Source: Aeromicrobium duanguangcaii | Lineage (GTDB): Bacteria; Actinomycetota; Actinomycetes; Propionibacteriales; Nocardioidaceae | Length of the DNA stretch: 64,000 nt | Reading direction: 5' to 3' | Assembly: GCF_024508295.1 (NCBI RefSeq) | Contig: NZ_CP101990.1 | Location: 248,001-312,000 of the forward strand | Notes under the pieces: model-generated | Database searches by the model: none | What the model saw: the letters and a program-made list of their open reading frames with translations, nothing else | Told to the model about the DNA's origin: nothing | Position numbers and translations under genes: made by a program | Shown here: one piece after another, positions 19,202 through 28,831 of the stretch | Layout of the letters: each line of letters begins with the position of its first letter | Position numbering within the stretch: the first letter of the stretch is position 1

Positions 19202-19819
19202 GTGCGTTTTCGCATTCGACCGGTCGAGTCCACGTTCTACGACCTGTTCACCGAGTCGGCCAACCATCTGGTGTCGGGGGCGGCCATCGTCGCTCGGATC
19301 CTGGACCCCGAAACCGACAAGACCGCCCTCGCTGCTCAGATGAACGACGCCGAGCACGCGGCCGACGACACCACCCACGCGATCATCAAGCTGGTGAACA
19401 GCACGTTCATCACGCCGTTCGACCGTGAGGACATCTACGCCCTGGCCAGTGGCCTGGACGACGTCATGGACTACATGGAGGAGGTCGTGGACAGCACGGC
19501 CCTCTATGGCGTGACCGAGTTCCCCGAGGCCATGGCCGCCCAGATCCAGGTGCTGCAGAGCGCCGCGAACCTCACCGCCGAGGCCATGCCCCGGCTGCGC
19601 ACGATGAAGGACCTCCAGGACTTCTGGATCGAGATCAACCGCCTCGAGAACGAGGGCGACCGCAACCACCGCCGCATGCTCGCCGACCTGTTCGACGGCA
19701 ACTACAAGGCGATGCAGGTGCTGAAGCTCAAGGACATCGTGGAGGCTGTGGAGCAGGCGATCGACGCCCTCGAATCGGTGGCCAACACGGTGGAGCAGAT
19801 CGCGGTCAAGGAGTCCTGA
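19202..19819 (+). CDS. DUF47 PhoU-like Pit accessory protein
   Basis: 205 residues, GTG at 19202 with GAGGAG upstream; a TACCAT -10 at 19157-19162 would give a ~35 nt leader. The protein is wholly helical with conserved DUF47 (COG1392) features: FITPFDREDIYALASGLDDV, IEINRLENEGDRNHRR and a final HxxE-type helix. Such proteins partner low-affinity Pit transporters and probably gate or regulate them. The pit gene follows immediately (TGA then GTG), so they are coupled. Confidence 0.88.
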   Translation: MRFRIRPVESTFYDLFTESANHLVSGAAIVARILDPETDKTALAAQMNDAEHAADDTTHAIIKLVNSTFITPFDREDIYALASGLDDVMDYMEEVVDSTALYGVTEFPEAMAAQIQVLQSAANLTAEAMPRLRTMKDLQDFWIEINRLENEGDRNHRRMLADLFDGNYKAMQVLKLKDIVEAVEQAIDALESVANTVEQIAVKES

Positions 19820-20842
19820 GTGGACCTCGTCACCGTCATGGTGATCACGGTCGTCGTGATCGCCCTCGTGTTCGACTACACGAACGGCTTCCACGACGCC
19901 GCCAACGCGATCGCCACCTCCGTGTCCACCCGCGCGCTCACGCCTCGCGTGGCGCTGGCGATGGCCGCCGTTCTGAACTTCGTCGGAGCCTGGCTGGGTG
20001 TCGAGGTCGCCAAGACGATCCAGGGGATCATCGACATCGACGGCGTCACGAGCGTGGCCGATGCGGACCGGGCCCATGCGCTGACGATCGTGCTGGCCGC
20101 GCTGGTCGGCGCGATCGCGTGGAACCTCATCACCTGGTACTTCGGCATCCCCTCCTCCTCGTCGCACGCGCTGATCGGCGGAATCGTGGGTGCGGGCGTC
20201 GCGTCGACGACGGTCGTCCACTGGAACACGCTGGTCGACAAGGTCGCCATCCCGATGGTGCTGAGCCCGGCGCTCGGCTTCTTCCTGGCGTTCGGCTTCA
20301 TGACCGCGATCATGTGGATCTTCCGGCGGGCCAAGCCCGCCCGGGTCAACCGCGGATTCCGCCTGGCCCAGACGGTCTCGGCTGCCGGCATGGCCCTGGG
20401 CCACGGCCTGCAGGACGCCCAGAAGACGATGGGCATCATCGTCCTGGCGCTGACCGCGGGCGGCCTGAACACCGGCGATGACATCCCGCTGTGGGTGATC
20501 GTCGCCTCCGCCACCGCGATCGCGGCGGGCACGTACTCCGGCGGCTTCCGGATCATGCGCACGCTGGGTCGTCGCATCATCGAGCTCGACCCGCCGAAGG
20601 GCTTCGCCGCCGAGGCCACGGCCGCCAGCGTCCTGTACGTCATGGCGATCGGCCTCCACGCGCCGGTCTCCACGACGCACACGATCACCTCGGCGATCAT
20701 GGGCGCGGGCGCCACCCAGCGCTTCAGCGCCGTGCGCTGGGGCGTCGCGAAGAACATCGTCGTGGCCTGGATCGTGACGATGCCCGCGGCCGCCGCGGTC
20801 GCCGCCGCGTTCTACTTCGTGGCGCGTCCGTTCCTCCCCTGA
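19820..20842 (+). CDS. pitA: Low-affinity inorganic phosphate transporter, Pit family
   Basis: 340 residues, GTG directly after the DUF47 stop. The two inverted Pit repeats are clear: DYTNGFHDAANAIATSVSTR near the N-terminus, and later GHGLQDAQKTMGI with APVSTTHTITSAIMGAGATQR. About ten transmembrane helices. It imports phosphate (often as a metal-phosphate complex) driven by the proton gradient. It ends convergently with the high-affinity pst operon. No PHO box is seen upstream, consistent with constitutive expression. Confidence 0.9.
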   Translation: MDLVTVMVITVVVIALVFDYTNGFHDAANAIATSVSTRALTPRVALAMAAVLNFVGAWLGVEVAKTIQGIIDIDGVTSVADADRAHALTIVLAALVGAIAWNLITWYFGIPSSSSHALIGGIVGAGVASTTVVHWNTLVDKVAIPMVLSPALGFFLAFGFMTAIMWIFRRAKPARVNRGFRLAQTVSAAGMALGHGLQDAQKTMGIIVLALTAGGLNTGDDIPLWVIVASATAIAAGTYSGGFRIMRTLGRRIIELDPPKGFAAEATAASVLYVMAIGLHAPVSTTHTITSAIMGAGATQRFSAVRWGVAKNIVVAWIVTMPAAAAVAAAFYFVARPFLP

Positions 20843-20848
20843 TGGGCC

Positions 20849-20948
20849 GAGCGCGCTCGCTTCGCTCGCGCTCACTCCCGGCTCCGCAGAGCTCCGCCGG
20901 CCCGGCCCCCTCGTCGCTTCGCTCCTCGCCATGGCGGGGAGCGAAGCG
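20849..20948. repeat. REP-like palindromic element between pitA and pstB
   Basis: The 10-mer CGCTTCGCTC occurs at 20858-20867 and 20915-20924, and inverted at 20939-20948. The last two form a long hairpin, 20915-20925 with 20938-20948, extended by a T-G step and the palindrome CGCCATGGCG. A second stem (GAGCGCG, 20849-20855, with 20867-20873) precedes it. It fills the gap between convergent genes, so it may terminate both and may belong to a dispersed repeat family. Confidence 0.6.
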
Positions 20949-20965
20949 CTCCTGCGGCTGACGGA

Positions 20966-21745
20966 TCAGCCGAAGCGGCCCTGGATGTAGGCCTCGGTCG
21001 CGGGGTCGTCGGGGTTGGCGAACATCTTGTCCGTCGGCCCCAGCTCGACCAGGCGGCCCGGCTGGCCCACACCGGCCAGGTTGAAGAACGCCGTCTGGTC
21101 CGACACCCGCGCCGCCTGCTGCATGTTGTGGGTGACGATCACGATCGTGTAGTCCGTCTTCAGCTCATGGATCAGGTCCTCGATGACGCTGGTCGAGATC
21201 GGGTCCAGGGCCGAGCACGGCTCGTCCATCAGCAGCACCTCCGGCTCGACCGCGATGGCGCGGGCGATGCACAGGCGCTGCTGCTGGCCGCCCGAGAGCC
21301 CCGAGCCGGGACGGTCCAGGCGGTCCTTCACCTCGGCCCACAGGCCCGCGCGACGCAGCGACCGCTCGACGATGTCGTCGGCCTCGGACTTCTTCATCCG
21401 CTTGCTGTTCAACCGCTGGCCCGCCAGGACGTTGTCCGAGATCGACATCGTGGGGAACGGGTTCGGACGCTGGAACACCATGCCGATCTTGCGGCGGACA
21501 TTCACCGGGTCCATTTCGGGCGCGTAGAGGTCCTCGCCGTCGACCAGCACCTTCCCCTCGACGTGGGCGCCGCGGATGACCTCGTGCATGCGGTTGAGCG
21601 AGCGCAGGAAGGTCGACTTGCCGCAGCCCGACGGGCCGATGAAGGCCGTCACGGCGCGAGCGGGGATGGTGATGTTGACGTCCTGTACGGCGAGGAAGTC
21701 CGAGTAGTAGATGTTCAGGTCGGTGACGTCGATGCTCTTGGCCAT
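20966..21745 (-). CDS. pstB: Phosphate ABC transporter ATP-binding protein
   Basis: 259 residues, ATG at 21745. Walker A is GPSGCGKST, the signature is [17 protein letters not shown], and Walker B is [13 protein letters not shown]. The PstB-specific pattern [16 protein letters not shown] is present. It powers the high-affinity PstSCAB phosphate importer. It is last in the operon pstS-pstC-pstA-pstB, 20 bp after pstA. No phoU follows inside the operon; a convergent pit gene follows instead. Confidence 0.95.
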   Translation of the reverse strand: MAKSIDVTDLNIYYSDFLAVQDVNITIPARAVTAFIGPSGCGKSTFLRSLNRMHEVIRGAHVEGKVLVDGEDLYAPEMDPVNVRRKIGMVFQRPNPFPTMSISDNVLAGQRLNSKRMKKSEADDIVERSLRRAGLWAEVKDRLDRPGSGLSGGQQQRLCIARAIAVEPEVLLMDEPCSALDPISTSVIEDLIHELKTDYTIVIVTHNMQQAARVSDQTAFFNLAGVGQPGRLVELGPTDKMFANPDDPATEAYIQGRFG

Positions 21746-21765
21746 GGTGGGGTCCTTCCGGGAGG

Positions 21766-22833
21766 TCAGCGCTCGCCCTGCGGCGAGAAGAAGTGGGAGA
21801 CGAGGCGCGCGACGAGGTTGAGCGCCATGACGATCAGCAGCAGCACGAGCGCCGCGCCCCAGGCGCGTTCGATGCTCGGCTCGGCCGGGACGCCGGGGTT
21901 CATCAGCGCCGAGTAGGTGAAGACCGGCAGCGTCTGCATGCGGCCGTCGAAGAGGTTGAAGTTCACCGAGTCGGTCATGCCGGCGATGATCAGCAGCGGG
22001 GCGGTCTCGCCGATGACGCGGGCGATCGCCAGCGTGATGCCGGTGACGATGCCGGCCAGGGCGGTCGGCAGGACGACCTTGACGACCGTGCGCCACTTGG
22101 GCACGCCCAGGGCGTACGAGGCCTCGCGCAGCTCGTTCGGGACCAGCTTGAGCATCTCCTCGCACGAGCGGACGACCACGGGGATCATCAGCACCGACAG
22201 TGCCACCGAGCCCCCCACCCCGAGCCGCACGCCCTCGCCGAAGAAGAGCACGAACAGTGAGTAGGCGAACAGGCCCGCGACGATCGACGGGATGCCCGTC
22301 ATGACGTCGACGAGGAACCGGATCGACGCCGCGAGCCGGCTGTCGTCGCCGTACTCGATCAGGTAGATCGCGGTGAAGAGCCCGATCGGCACCGAGATCA
22401 CGGCGGCGGCGCCGGTGATCAGCAGCGTGCCGACGATCCCGTGGTAGATCCCGCCGCCCTCGCCGACGACGTTGCGCATCGAGTAGCTGAAGAACTCGGC
22501 CGAGAGCGCGCTGCTGCCCTTGCCGACCACCGTGATCAGGATGCTGACCAGCGGGATGAGGGCCAGCACGAAGGCGCTCGCGACCAGATGCGTGACCAGG
22601 CGGTCGGTGGCCTTGCGGCGTCCCTCCACGAGCATCGACCACACGGGCACGAGCGCGGCGACGCACCAGGCGAGCAGGATGCCGCGGACGGCTCCGAGCG
22701 GGGTGAGGAATCCGGCCAGCGCCGTGGCGGCGGCGAGGGCCCACACGACGTGCGGCCCCCACGTGGGGAGGCGGCGGCCGCGCAGGTCGGAGCCGAGGTC
22801 GGTGGCGGCGGGGCGGGTCAGGGTCGTCGTCAT
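21766..22833 (-). CDS. pstA: Phosphate ABC transporter permease PstA
   Basis: 355 residues, ATG at 22833 overlapping the pstC stop by one base. The N-terminal ~70 residues form an extra pair of hydrophobic segments ([34 protein letters not shown]), making it longer than the ~280-residue E. coli protein, as often in actinomycetes. The permease core contains the EAA-type loop near [17 protein letters not shown]. With PstC it forms the phosphate channel. Confidence 0.93.
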   Translation of the reverse strand: MTTTLTRPAATDLGSDLRGRRLPTWGPHVVWALAAATALAGFLTPLGAVRGILLAWCVAALVPVWSMLVEGRRKATDRLVTHLVASAFVLALIPLVSILITVVGKGSSALSAEFFSYSMRNVVGEGGGIYHGIVGTLLITGAAAVISVPIGLFTAIYLIEYGDDSRLAASIRFLVDVMTGIPSIVAGLFAYSLFVLFFGEGVRLGVGGSVALSVLMIPVVVRSCEEMLKLVPNELREASYALGVPKWRTVVKVVLPTALAGIVTGITLAIARVIGETAPLLIIAGMTDSVNFNLFDGRMQTLPVFTYSALMNPGVPAEPSIERAWGAALVLLLIVMALNLVARLVSHFFSPQGER

Positions 22834-23777
22834 CAGTTGGCTCCGGAGAAGTCCTTGCGGCGGTTCACGATGGCCCGCGCCGCGAAGTTGACGGCGAACG
22901 TGATCACGAACAGCACCAGGCCGGTCGCGATCAGGCCGTTGACGGTGAGGCCGCTGGCCTCCTTGAAGCTGTGCGCGATGTTGGCCGCGATCGTCGAGGG
23001 GTTCGTCGAGCTGATCAGGTTGAAGGTGACCACGCCCGAGGCCGACAGGACCATCGCCACCGCCATGGTCTCGCCGAGGGCGCGACCCAGGGCGAGCATG
23101 GCGGCCGAGACGATGCCGGACCGGGCGTACGGCAGGACCGCCATCGTCGTCATCTCCCAGCGCGTGGCGCCCAGGGCCAGCGCCGCCTCCTCGTGCAGGC
23201 GCGGGGTCTGCAGGAAGATCTCGCGGCAGATCGCGGTCATGATCGGCAGGACCATGATCGCCAGCACGAGGGCGGCCGTCAGGATCGTGCGGCCCGTGGC
23301 GGACGCCGGTCCGGCGAACAGAGGAATGAAGCCGAGGTTCTCCTCCAGCCAGGCGTAGACCGGCTGCATCGCGCCGGCCAGCGTCACCATGCCCCAAGCG
23401 CCGTAGACGACGCTCGGGACGGCGGCGAGCAGGTCGATCACGTAGCCGATCGGCTGGGCGAGGCGCCGCGGCGCGTAGTGGCTGATGAACAGCGCGACGC
23501 CGATGGCGACGGGCGTCGCCAGGAGCAGTGCCAGCGCGGCGGCCCAGAGCGTGCCGAAGACCAGGGGACCGACGTAGGGCAGGAATGATGTGCCGTACTT
23601 GACCTCGTCCGGCGACGCCGTGATGCCCGGCAGGCCACGGATGGCCAGGAAGATCGCGACCCCGGCCAGGGTTGCCAGGATCAGCAGGGCGGCGCCGCGG
23701 GACAGGCCGGCGAAGACCCGGTCGCCCGGACGCTGCGGCGGCGTGGTGCGCGGTCGTGGTTCGGTCGTGCTGCTCAC
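22833..23777 (-). CDS. pstC: Phosphate ABC transporter permease PstC
   Basis: 314 residues, GTG at 23777 with GGAAGGG upstream. Six transmembrane helices and the coupling loop ([17 protein letters not shown]) match PstC. It forms the membrane pore with PstA and overlaps it by 1 nt. It follows pstS after an 81-bp gap that holds a stem-loop. Confidence 0.93.
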   Translation of the reverse strand: MSSTTEPRPRTTPPQRPGDRVFAGLSRGAALLILATLAGVAIFLAIRGLPGITASPDEVKYGTSFLPYVGPLVFGTLWAAALALLLATPVAIGVALFISHYAPRRLAQPIGYVIDLLAAVPSVVYGAWGMVTLAGAMQPVYAWLEENLGFIPLFAGPASATGRTILTAALVLAIMVLPIMTAICREIFLQTPRLHEEAALALGATRWEMTTMAVLPYARSGIVSAAMLALGRALGETMAVAMVLSASGVVTFNLISSTNPSTIAANIAHSFKEASGLTVNGLIATGLVLFVITFAVNFAARAIVNRRKDFSGAN

Positions 23778-23820
23778 GTGGAGCCCTTCCTTGCTCGGAT
23801 GGTGGGCTGGAGCCCATGAC

Positions 23821-23848
23821 CCGGCCGAGAGCGTGCGCCCTCGGCCGG
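23821..23848 (-). other. Intercistronic stem-loop between pstS and pstC
   Basis: A perfect 9-bp stem, 23821-23829 with 23840-23848, has a 10-nt loop and no T-run. It lies between pstS and pstC. In many pst operons such a structure protects or partially terminates the transcript so that PstS is made in excess; that use here is inferred. Confidence 0.5.
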
Positions 23849-23858
23849 ATCGAAGGCG

Positions 23859-24950
23859 TCAGCCGATCGTGTCGATGGCGGTCTGGACCTTGGCGGAGAA
23901 GCTCTCCGACAGGGGGGCCGAGCCGGCCGCCTTCTCACTGGCCTGCTGGCCCTCGGGCGAGGCGACGTAGGTCAGCCAGGACTTGACCAGCTCGGCCTCC
24001 TTCGCGTCCTCGTACTTCTGGCACGCGATCTGGTAGGAGACCAGGACGACGGGGTAGACCCCGGCGGCGTCGGTCGTGCGGTCGATCTTCAGCGCGATGT
24101 CGGTCGCGGCGCGGCCCGGCTCCGCCTCGGCGGTGTCCAGGACCTTGGCCGCGGCCTGCTCGGTCGGGCCGACGTACTCGTCGCCGACCTTCACCTGGAC
24201 CCGGCCGAGGTCGCCGGCCTGGCTGGCGTCCGCGTAGCCGATCGTGCCGCTGCCGGCCTTGACCGCCGAGACGACGCCCGAGGTGCCGTCGGCCGCCTCG
24301 CCGCCCTTGAGGGGCCACGTCTCGACCACGCCGCCGCTCCACGAGCCGCCCGACGCCTCGGTCAGGTAGTCGGTGAAGTTCTTGGTCGTGCCCGAGTCGT
24401 CGGCGCGGTGCACCGTCGTGATCTTGGTGTCGGGCAGGTCGGCGTCGGGGTTGAGCTCGGCGATCGCCGGATCGTCCCACTGCGTGACCTTGCGCTCGAA
24501 GATCGCGCCGATGGTCGCCGCGTCGAGCTTCAAGTCCTTGACGCCGTCGAGGTTGTAGATGACGGCGATGGGGCTGACGTAGACGGGGACGGAGACGACG
24601 TCGGAGCCGCACCGATCGGTCGCGGCAGTGAGCTCGTCATCCTCGAGGTAGGCGTCGGAGCCCGCGAAGGACAGGCCGCCGGCGATGAACTGCTCGCGGC
24701 CGCCGCCCGAGCCGACGGGGTCGTAGTTGACGGTGACGTCCGGGTGCGCGGTCTGGAAGCCCTGCCTCCACGCGCCGACGGCGGACTCCTGCGAGCTGGC
24801 GCCTCCGCCGTTGAGCGTGCCGCTGAGCGAGCCGGCGGTCGCGTCGTCCGCGGAGGCGGTCTCGTTGGCGGCCCCACAGGCGGCCAGGCCGAACAACAAC
24901 GTGGCGCTGGCTGCCGTGGCGGCCAGGGTGCGCATGGACTTGCGGTTCAC
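23859..24950 (-). CDS. pstS: Phosphate-binding lipoprotein PstS
   Basis: 363 residues, GTG at 24950 (protein VNRKSMRTLAATAASATLL) with GAGGGAAC upstream. It is a lipoprotein: the lipobox LAAC (Cys ~26) follows a hydrophobic signal. The mature part has the PstS phosphate-binding elements: LNGGGASSQESAVGAWRQ, PVGSGGGREQFIAGG and AVYNLDGV-type strands (AVIYNLDGVKDLKLD). It captures phosphate outside the membrane for PstCAB. A PHO box and -10 lie upstream, so expression should rise under phosphate starvation. Confidence 0.95.
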   Translation of the reverse strand: MNRKSMRTLAATAASATLLFGLAACGAANETASADDATAGSLSGTLNGGGASSQESAVGAWRQGFQTAHPDVTVNYDPVGSGGGREQFIAGGLSFAGSDAYLEDDELTAATDRCGSDVVSVPVYVSPIAVIYNLDGVKDLKLDAATIGAIFERKVTQWDDPAIAELNPDADLPDTKITTVHRADDSGTTKNFTDYLTEASGGSWSGGVVETWPLKGGEAADGTSGVVSAVKAGSGTIGYADASQAGDLGRVQVKVGDEYVGPTEQAAAKVLDTAEAEPGRAATDIALKIDRTTDAAGVYPVVLVSYQIACQKYEDAKEAELVKSWLTYVASPEGQQASEKAAGSAPLSESFSAKVQTAIDTIG

Positions 24951-25005
24951 GGGTGTTCCCTCTCTGCGAACAAGCGACACGGGGCGGAGTGCCTCGGTCA
25001 CCGTC

Positions 25006-25060
25006 ACCGTAGGAATCGCAGGTGTATCGGCGCTGCGACGAGAGTGAACGGAAGGTGAAT
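25006..25060 (-). promoter_or_regulatory. pst promoter with PHO box (PhoP-binding direct repeats)
   Basis: On the minus strand two 11-nt direct-repeat units, ATTCACCTTCC (25060-25050) and GTTCACTCTCG (25049-25039), match the Streptomyces PhoP consensus GTTCACC-type repeat. A TACGGT -10 lies at 25011-25006, so the PHO box sits around or just above the -35. This predicts PhoP activation of pstSCAB. Confidence 0.75.
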
Positions 25061-25102
25061 CGTCGGGGAATGTCCGGCGGTGGCGCCGGAGGTGCTGCGG
25101 CC

Positions 25103-25396
25103 TCAGGCGTCGCCGCGGCCCGATCCGGCGGTGCTGCGGGCTCCCGTGCGCGCGAACACGAGGGTCACCAGCAGGGGCGGCAGCCACAGCACGCCCGCGG
25201 CGATCGCCACGGCACGGCGCGATCCCTCGGCCCCGAAGAGGGACGAGGCCCCGATCGCCGCCGTGACCATCACGGACAGGGCGAGGAAGCGCAGGATCAG
25301 CCGCCAGCCGCGCTCGTGATCGCGCTGCGGCCAGTCGTCGGAACGGAACAGCACGCCCGCGGCGAAGGCCGAGACGGCGGCGAAGACGAAGGTCAT
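25103..25396 (-). CDS. Small hypothetical membrane protein
   Basis: 97 residues, ATG at 25396 with GAGGGAG upstream and a TAGGCT box (25448-25453) predicting a ~45 nt leader. Three hydrophobic segments: MTFVFAAVSAFAAGVLF, RLILRFLALSVMVTAAIGA and IAAGVLWLPPLLVTLVFA. I do not recognise the family. It lies between mutT1 and pstS on the same strand but has its own promoter. Confidence 0.6.
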   Translation of the reverse strand: MTFVFAAVSAFAAGVLFRSDDWPQRDHERGWRLILRFLALSVMVTAAIGASSLFGAEGSRRAVAIAAGVLWLPPLLVTLVFARTGARSTAGSGRGDA

Positions 25397-25465
25397 GGGG
25401 GACTCCCTCAGCAGCGGATCGGGGACCGGTCGCGGTTCCCGGCCGCCCAGCCTAGGGCCGGTGGG

Positions 25466-26329
25466 TCAGATCAGCTCGGAGGCCAGGACCTGGCCCTTGC
25501 GGTGGTGCACGACCAGGCCGCGTCCGGCCGGCAGCACCGGACCGCTGATGCCCAGTGAGGCGTACACGGCCGGCAGGGTCGGGCGGTGCGTGCAGGCGAC
25601 CGTGGGCCGCTTGGTGCCGAGCAGCGCCTCGACCGCCCGGTCGACCTTGGCCTCGGATGCGCTCTCGGCCAGCCGGTCGTCGACCTCGAGCAGCTCGCCG
25701 GTGGCGGCCACGTAGGGATCGACCGTCTGGACCGTGCGGGTGGCGGGTGAGCTGACGACGCGTCGCACGCCGAAGGCCGTCAGCAGGGGGACGAGCTCCT
25801 TCGCCCGGTCGTGGCCGGCGGAGGCCAGCGGACGGTCGGCGTCACCGCCGACGAACTCGGCCCGGGGGACGGCCTTCGCATGCCGCAGGACGATCAGGGT
25901 GCGGGCCTTGTGGGCCTTCAACGCGACGAGGTCCTCGAAGGACTCCAGCAGGCGCCGGTCGTGGGAGTACGTCAGCCGCTTGCGCGCCGCCCGCGGCGCG
26001 AACCAGCGGACCTCGTCGACCTCCTGGTTGGGCCGGAAGTCGCTGTGGTCGTCGAGCGGGCGGGCGACCCACCACGAGACCTGCTTGATGCCGCCGCGGA
26101 CCCGGTAGGTGATCTCGGGCAGGGGGTGGACCAGGCGCACCCGGTACCCGGTCTCCTCGGCGATCTCACGGACGGCCGTGACGGGCAGCGGCTCGTCCGG
26201 GTCCGCCTTGCCCTTCGGGAAGGTCCAGTCGTCGTAGTCGGGCCGGTGCACCAGCAGGACCTCGATGCCGTCCGGGCCGGCCTTGCGCCACACGATGCCG
26301 CCGGCGGCGGGGATGATCTTGCTCGCCAT
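25466..26329 (-). CDS. mutT1: MutT1-like NUDIX hydrolase with histidine-phosphatase domain
   Basis: 287 residues, ATG at 26329, 10 nt after the ppk stop. The N-terminal NUDIX domain (~1-135) carries a complete Nudix box: GKADPDEPLP then VREIAEETGY. The C-terminal half is a SixA/RHG-type phosphatase with LIVLRHAKA. This two-domain order is that of mycobacterial MutT1 (Rv2985), which hydrolyses 8-oxo-dGTP/8-oxo-GTP and diadenosine polyphosphates. In Mycobacterium tuberculosis it is also next to ppk. The pairing may link nucleotide-pool cleaning to polyphosphate metabolism. Confidence 0.9.
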   Translation of the reverse strand: MASKIIPAAGGIVWRKAGPDGIEVLLVHRPDYDDWTFPKGKADPDEPLPVTAVREIAEETGYRVRLVHPLPEITYRVRGGIKQVSWWVARPLDDHSDFRPNQEVDEVRWFAPRAARKRLTYSHDRRLLESFEDLVALKAHKARTLIVLRHAKAVPRAEFVGGDADRPLASAGHDRAKELVPLLTAFGVRRVVSSPATRTVQTVDPYVAATGELLEVDDRLAESASEAKVDRAVEALLGTKRPTVACTHRPTLPAVYASLGISGPVLPAGRGLVVHHRKGQVLASELI

Positions 26330-26339
26330 GGGTCCGCTC

Positions 26340-28472
26340 TCAGGCCCGCGCGCGCCGCGCGCGCGCCCGATCGATGAGAATCTCCTGGACATCGGCCCCG
26401 TCGACGCGGGTCCAGGCGCCGTCCGGGCCCAGGTGCCACGACAGCGTCGCGTCGGACGCCATCAGCGCCAGCAGGTCGAAGAGCTGCTGGACGTGCTCGG
26501 GCGACGGGACCTTCACGAGGACCTCGATGCGCCGGTCGAGGTTGCGGTGCATCAGGTCCGAGGAGCCGATCCAGACCTCGCGCTCGTCGTCGGCGCCGAA
26601 CGCGAAGACCCGGCTGTGCTCGAGGAAGCGGCCCAGGACGCTGCGCACGCGGATCCGCTCGGACAGCCCGGGCACCCCGGGTCGCAGCGCGCAGATGCCG
26701 CGGATGATCAGGTCGACCTCGACGCCGGCGCGCGACGCCTCGTAGAGCTTGTCGATGATCGCCTCGTCGACCAGGGAGTTGAGCTTGAAGGCGATGCGGG
26801 CGGGCCGGCCCTCGCGGTGTCGTGCGATCTCGCGGTCGATCCGGTCGAGCAGCCCCGATCGCAGCAGTCGCGGAGCCACGAGCAGCGAGTCGTAGTCACT
26901 GGTCAGCGCGAAGCCCGAGAGGCTGTTGAACAGCTCGGTCAGGTCGTGGGTGATCTCGGGGTTCGACGTCAGCAGGCCGAGGTCCTCGTAGAGGCGCGCG
27001 GTCTTGGGGTTGTAATTGCCGGTGCCGATGTGGGCGTAGCGGCGCAGGCCGTCGGGCTCGTCGCGGATCACCAGGGCCAGTTTGCAGTGCGTCTTGAGCC
27101 CCACCAGTCCGTAGACGACGTGGCAGCCCGCACGCTCGAGCTTGCGGGCCCAGCGGATGTTGGCCTGCTCGTCGAAGCGCGCCTTGATCTCGACGAGCAC
27201 CAGGACCTGCTTGCCGGCGCGGGCCGCGTCGATGAGCGAGTCGATGATCGGCGAGTCGCCCGAGGTGCGATAGAGCGTCTGCTTGATCGCCAGGACGTGC
27301 GGATCGGCGGCCGCCTGCTCGATGAACCGCTGCACGCTCGTGGCGAACGAGTCGTACGGGTGGTGCACGAGGACGTCGCGCTTGCGCAGGGCGCTGAACA
27401 TGTCGGCCGGGCTGGCCGTCTCGACCTCGGCGAGGTGCTCGTGCGTGCCGGGGACGAACGGCGGGAACTTCAGGGCGGGTCGGTCGAGGTCGGCGATCTC
27501 GTTGAGGCTGGTCAGGTCCAGGGGGCCGCGCAGGCGGAACACCTCGTCGTCGGACACGCCCAGCTCGCCGACCAGCAGCTCCAGCACGGAGTCGGACATC
27601 TCCTCGTCGACCTCGAGGCGCACCGGCGGACCGAACCGGCGCCGCAGCAGTTCCTTCTCGAGCGCCTTGAGGAGGTTCTCGGCGTCGTCCTCCTCGACCT
27701 CCAGGTCCTCGTTGCGGGTCACCCGGAACGTGTGGTGGTCGATGATCTCCATGCCGGGGAAGAGGCTGTCGAGGTTGGCCGCGATGACGTCCTCCAGGGC
27801 GACGAACCGACCGTCCGAGGCCTCGACCCACCGTTGGATGACGGGCGGCACCTTGACCCGCGCGAAGTGCTGCTTGCCCGTGCGGGGGTTGCGCATCACC
27901 AGGGCGATGTTGAGCGACAGCCCCGAGATGTAGGGGAACGGGTGGGCCGGGTCGACGGCCAGCGGGGTCAGGACGGGGAAGACGCGCTGGTGGTAGAAGG
28001 CCGTGACCCGGTCCTTCTCCTCGTCGGTGAGCCCCGACCAGCGCAACAGGTGGATGCGCTGGTCGGCCAGCGCCGGCAGGAAGACCTCGTGCAGCAGATT
28101 CGACTGCCGTTCGGTCAGGACCCGGCTGGCCTGCAGGCTGGAGGCCAGGACGTCGCGCGGATTCAGCCCGCTGGCCGACGGCACGGCGACCCCGGCCGCG
28201 ATGCGTCGCTTGAGGCCGGCGATCCGGACCATGAAGAACTCGTCGAGGTTGCTGCCGAAGATCGCCAGGAACCGGGTGCGCTCCAACAGCGGCAGCGACT
28301 CGATCTCGGCGAGCTCCAGGACGCGGGCGTTGAACGCGATCCAGGACAGCTCGCGATCGAGGAACCGGTCGTCGGGCAGGGACCCGTCCGTCGCGTCGTA
28401 GGGCGGGTCGACGTCGAATTCGTCGGGCGACGCGGCAAGCGGTTCGGGGACCGTCAGGTCCGTGGACTCCAT
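26340..28472 (-). CDS. ppk: Polyphosphate kinase 1
   Basis: 710 residues, ATG at 28472. The four PPK1 domains are present. Near the N-terminus are [16 protein letters not shown] and [12 protein letters not shown]. The catalytic core has AHIGTGNYN with the autophosphorylated His at residue 481, and later [17 protein letters not shown]. It polymerises ATP gamma-phosphate into polyphosphate at the inner membrane. mutT1 follows in the same operon. A PHO box 18-39 nt before the start suggests phosphate-starvation control. Confidence 0.95.
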   Translation of the reverse strand: MESTDLTVPEPLAASPDEFDVDPPYDATDGSLPDDRFLDRELSWIAFNARVLELAEIESLPLLERTRFLAIFGSNLDEFFMVRIAGLKRRIAAGVAVPSASGLNPRDVLASSLQASRVLTERQSNLLHEVFLPALADQRIHLLRWSGLTDEEKDRVTAFYHQRVFPVLTPLAVDPAHPFPYISGLSLNIALVMRNPRTGKQHFARVKVPPVIQRWVEASDGRFVALEDVIAANLDSLFPGMEIIDHHTFRVTRNEDLEVEEDDAENLLKALEKELLRRRFGPPVRLEVDEEMSDSVLELLVGELGVSDDEVFRLRGPLDLTSLNEIADLDRPALKFPPFVPGTHEHLAEVETASPADMFSALRKRDVLVHHPYDSFATSVQRFIEQAAADPHVLAIKQTLYRTSGDSPIIDSLIDAARAGKQVLVLVEIKARFDEQANIRWARKLERAGCHVVYGLVGLKTHCKLALVIRDEPDGLRRYAHIGTGNYNPKTARLYEDLGLLTSNPEITHDLTELFNSLSGFALTSDYDSLLVAPRLLRSGLLDRIDREIARHREGRPARIAFKLNSLVDEAIIDKLYEASRAGVEVDLIIRGICALRPGVPGLSERIRVRSVLGRFLEHSRVFAFGADDEREVWIGSSDLMHRNLDRRIEVLVKVPSPEHVQQLFDLLALMASDATLSWHLGPDGAWTRVDGADVQEILIDRARARRARA

Positions 28473-28489
28473 GAACTCACGATGCCACG

Positions 28490-28511
28490 GTCCGGTGAAT
28501 AACGCGTGAAC
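28490..28511 (-). promoter_or_regulatory. PHO box upstream of ppk
   Basis: Two adjacent 11-nt units on the minus strand, GTTCACGCGTT (28511-28501) and ATTCACCGGAC (28500-28490), match the PhoP direct-repeat consensus. The box fills the gap between the small gene at 28512-28700 and ppk. Confidence 0.7.
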
Positions 28512-28700
28512 TCAGCCGAGCGCCCGGACGACCAGGGAGACACCGCCGATGATCGCCGCCCACAGCGGGATCGAGAGCACGACGAGCAGGATCATGGAGC
28601 GGCGGAAGCCCGGCCGGGCGACGGGCGTCTCGCCCAGGGGCGCGCCCAGATCCGGCCCGGGCTCGCTCGGTTCGACCTTGATGGCTTTCGCGTGGCTCAT
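28512..28700 (-). CDS. Small single-pass membrane protein
   Basis: 62 residues. ATG at 28700 is chosen because GAGAGGAA lies 7 nt upstream; a longer in-frame reading upstream has no ribosome site. An N-terminal charged half (MSHAKAIKVEPSEPGPD) is followed by one C-terminal transmembrane helix (MILLVVLSIPLWAAIIGGVS). Family unknown. It lies directly upstream of the ppk PHO box, so it may be co-transcribed into ppk or only abut it. Confidence 0.55.
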   Translation of the reverse strand: MSHAKAIKVEPSEPGPDLGAPLGETPVARPGFRRSMILLVVLSIPLWAAIIGGVSLVVRALG

Positions 28701-28831
28701 CGGCGTTCCTCTCGTTCGCCTGCAAGACGGGGCGAACTGGCTTTCATGATGCGGTATCGCGGACCGAATCGCCTGCTGAACGCGCCGATTACGTGGCCGA
28801 TGCGACACAGAGGGCTGCTACCTTCGCCCCC

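Noticed and set aside
26265-28502. 745-codon plus-strand open frame opposite ppk
   Set aside because: Antisense shadow with biased composition; ppk motifs are complete on the minus strand.
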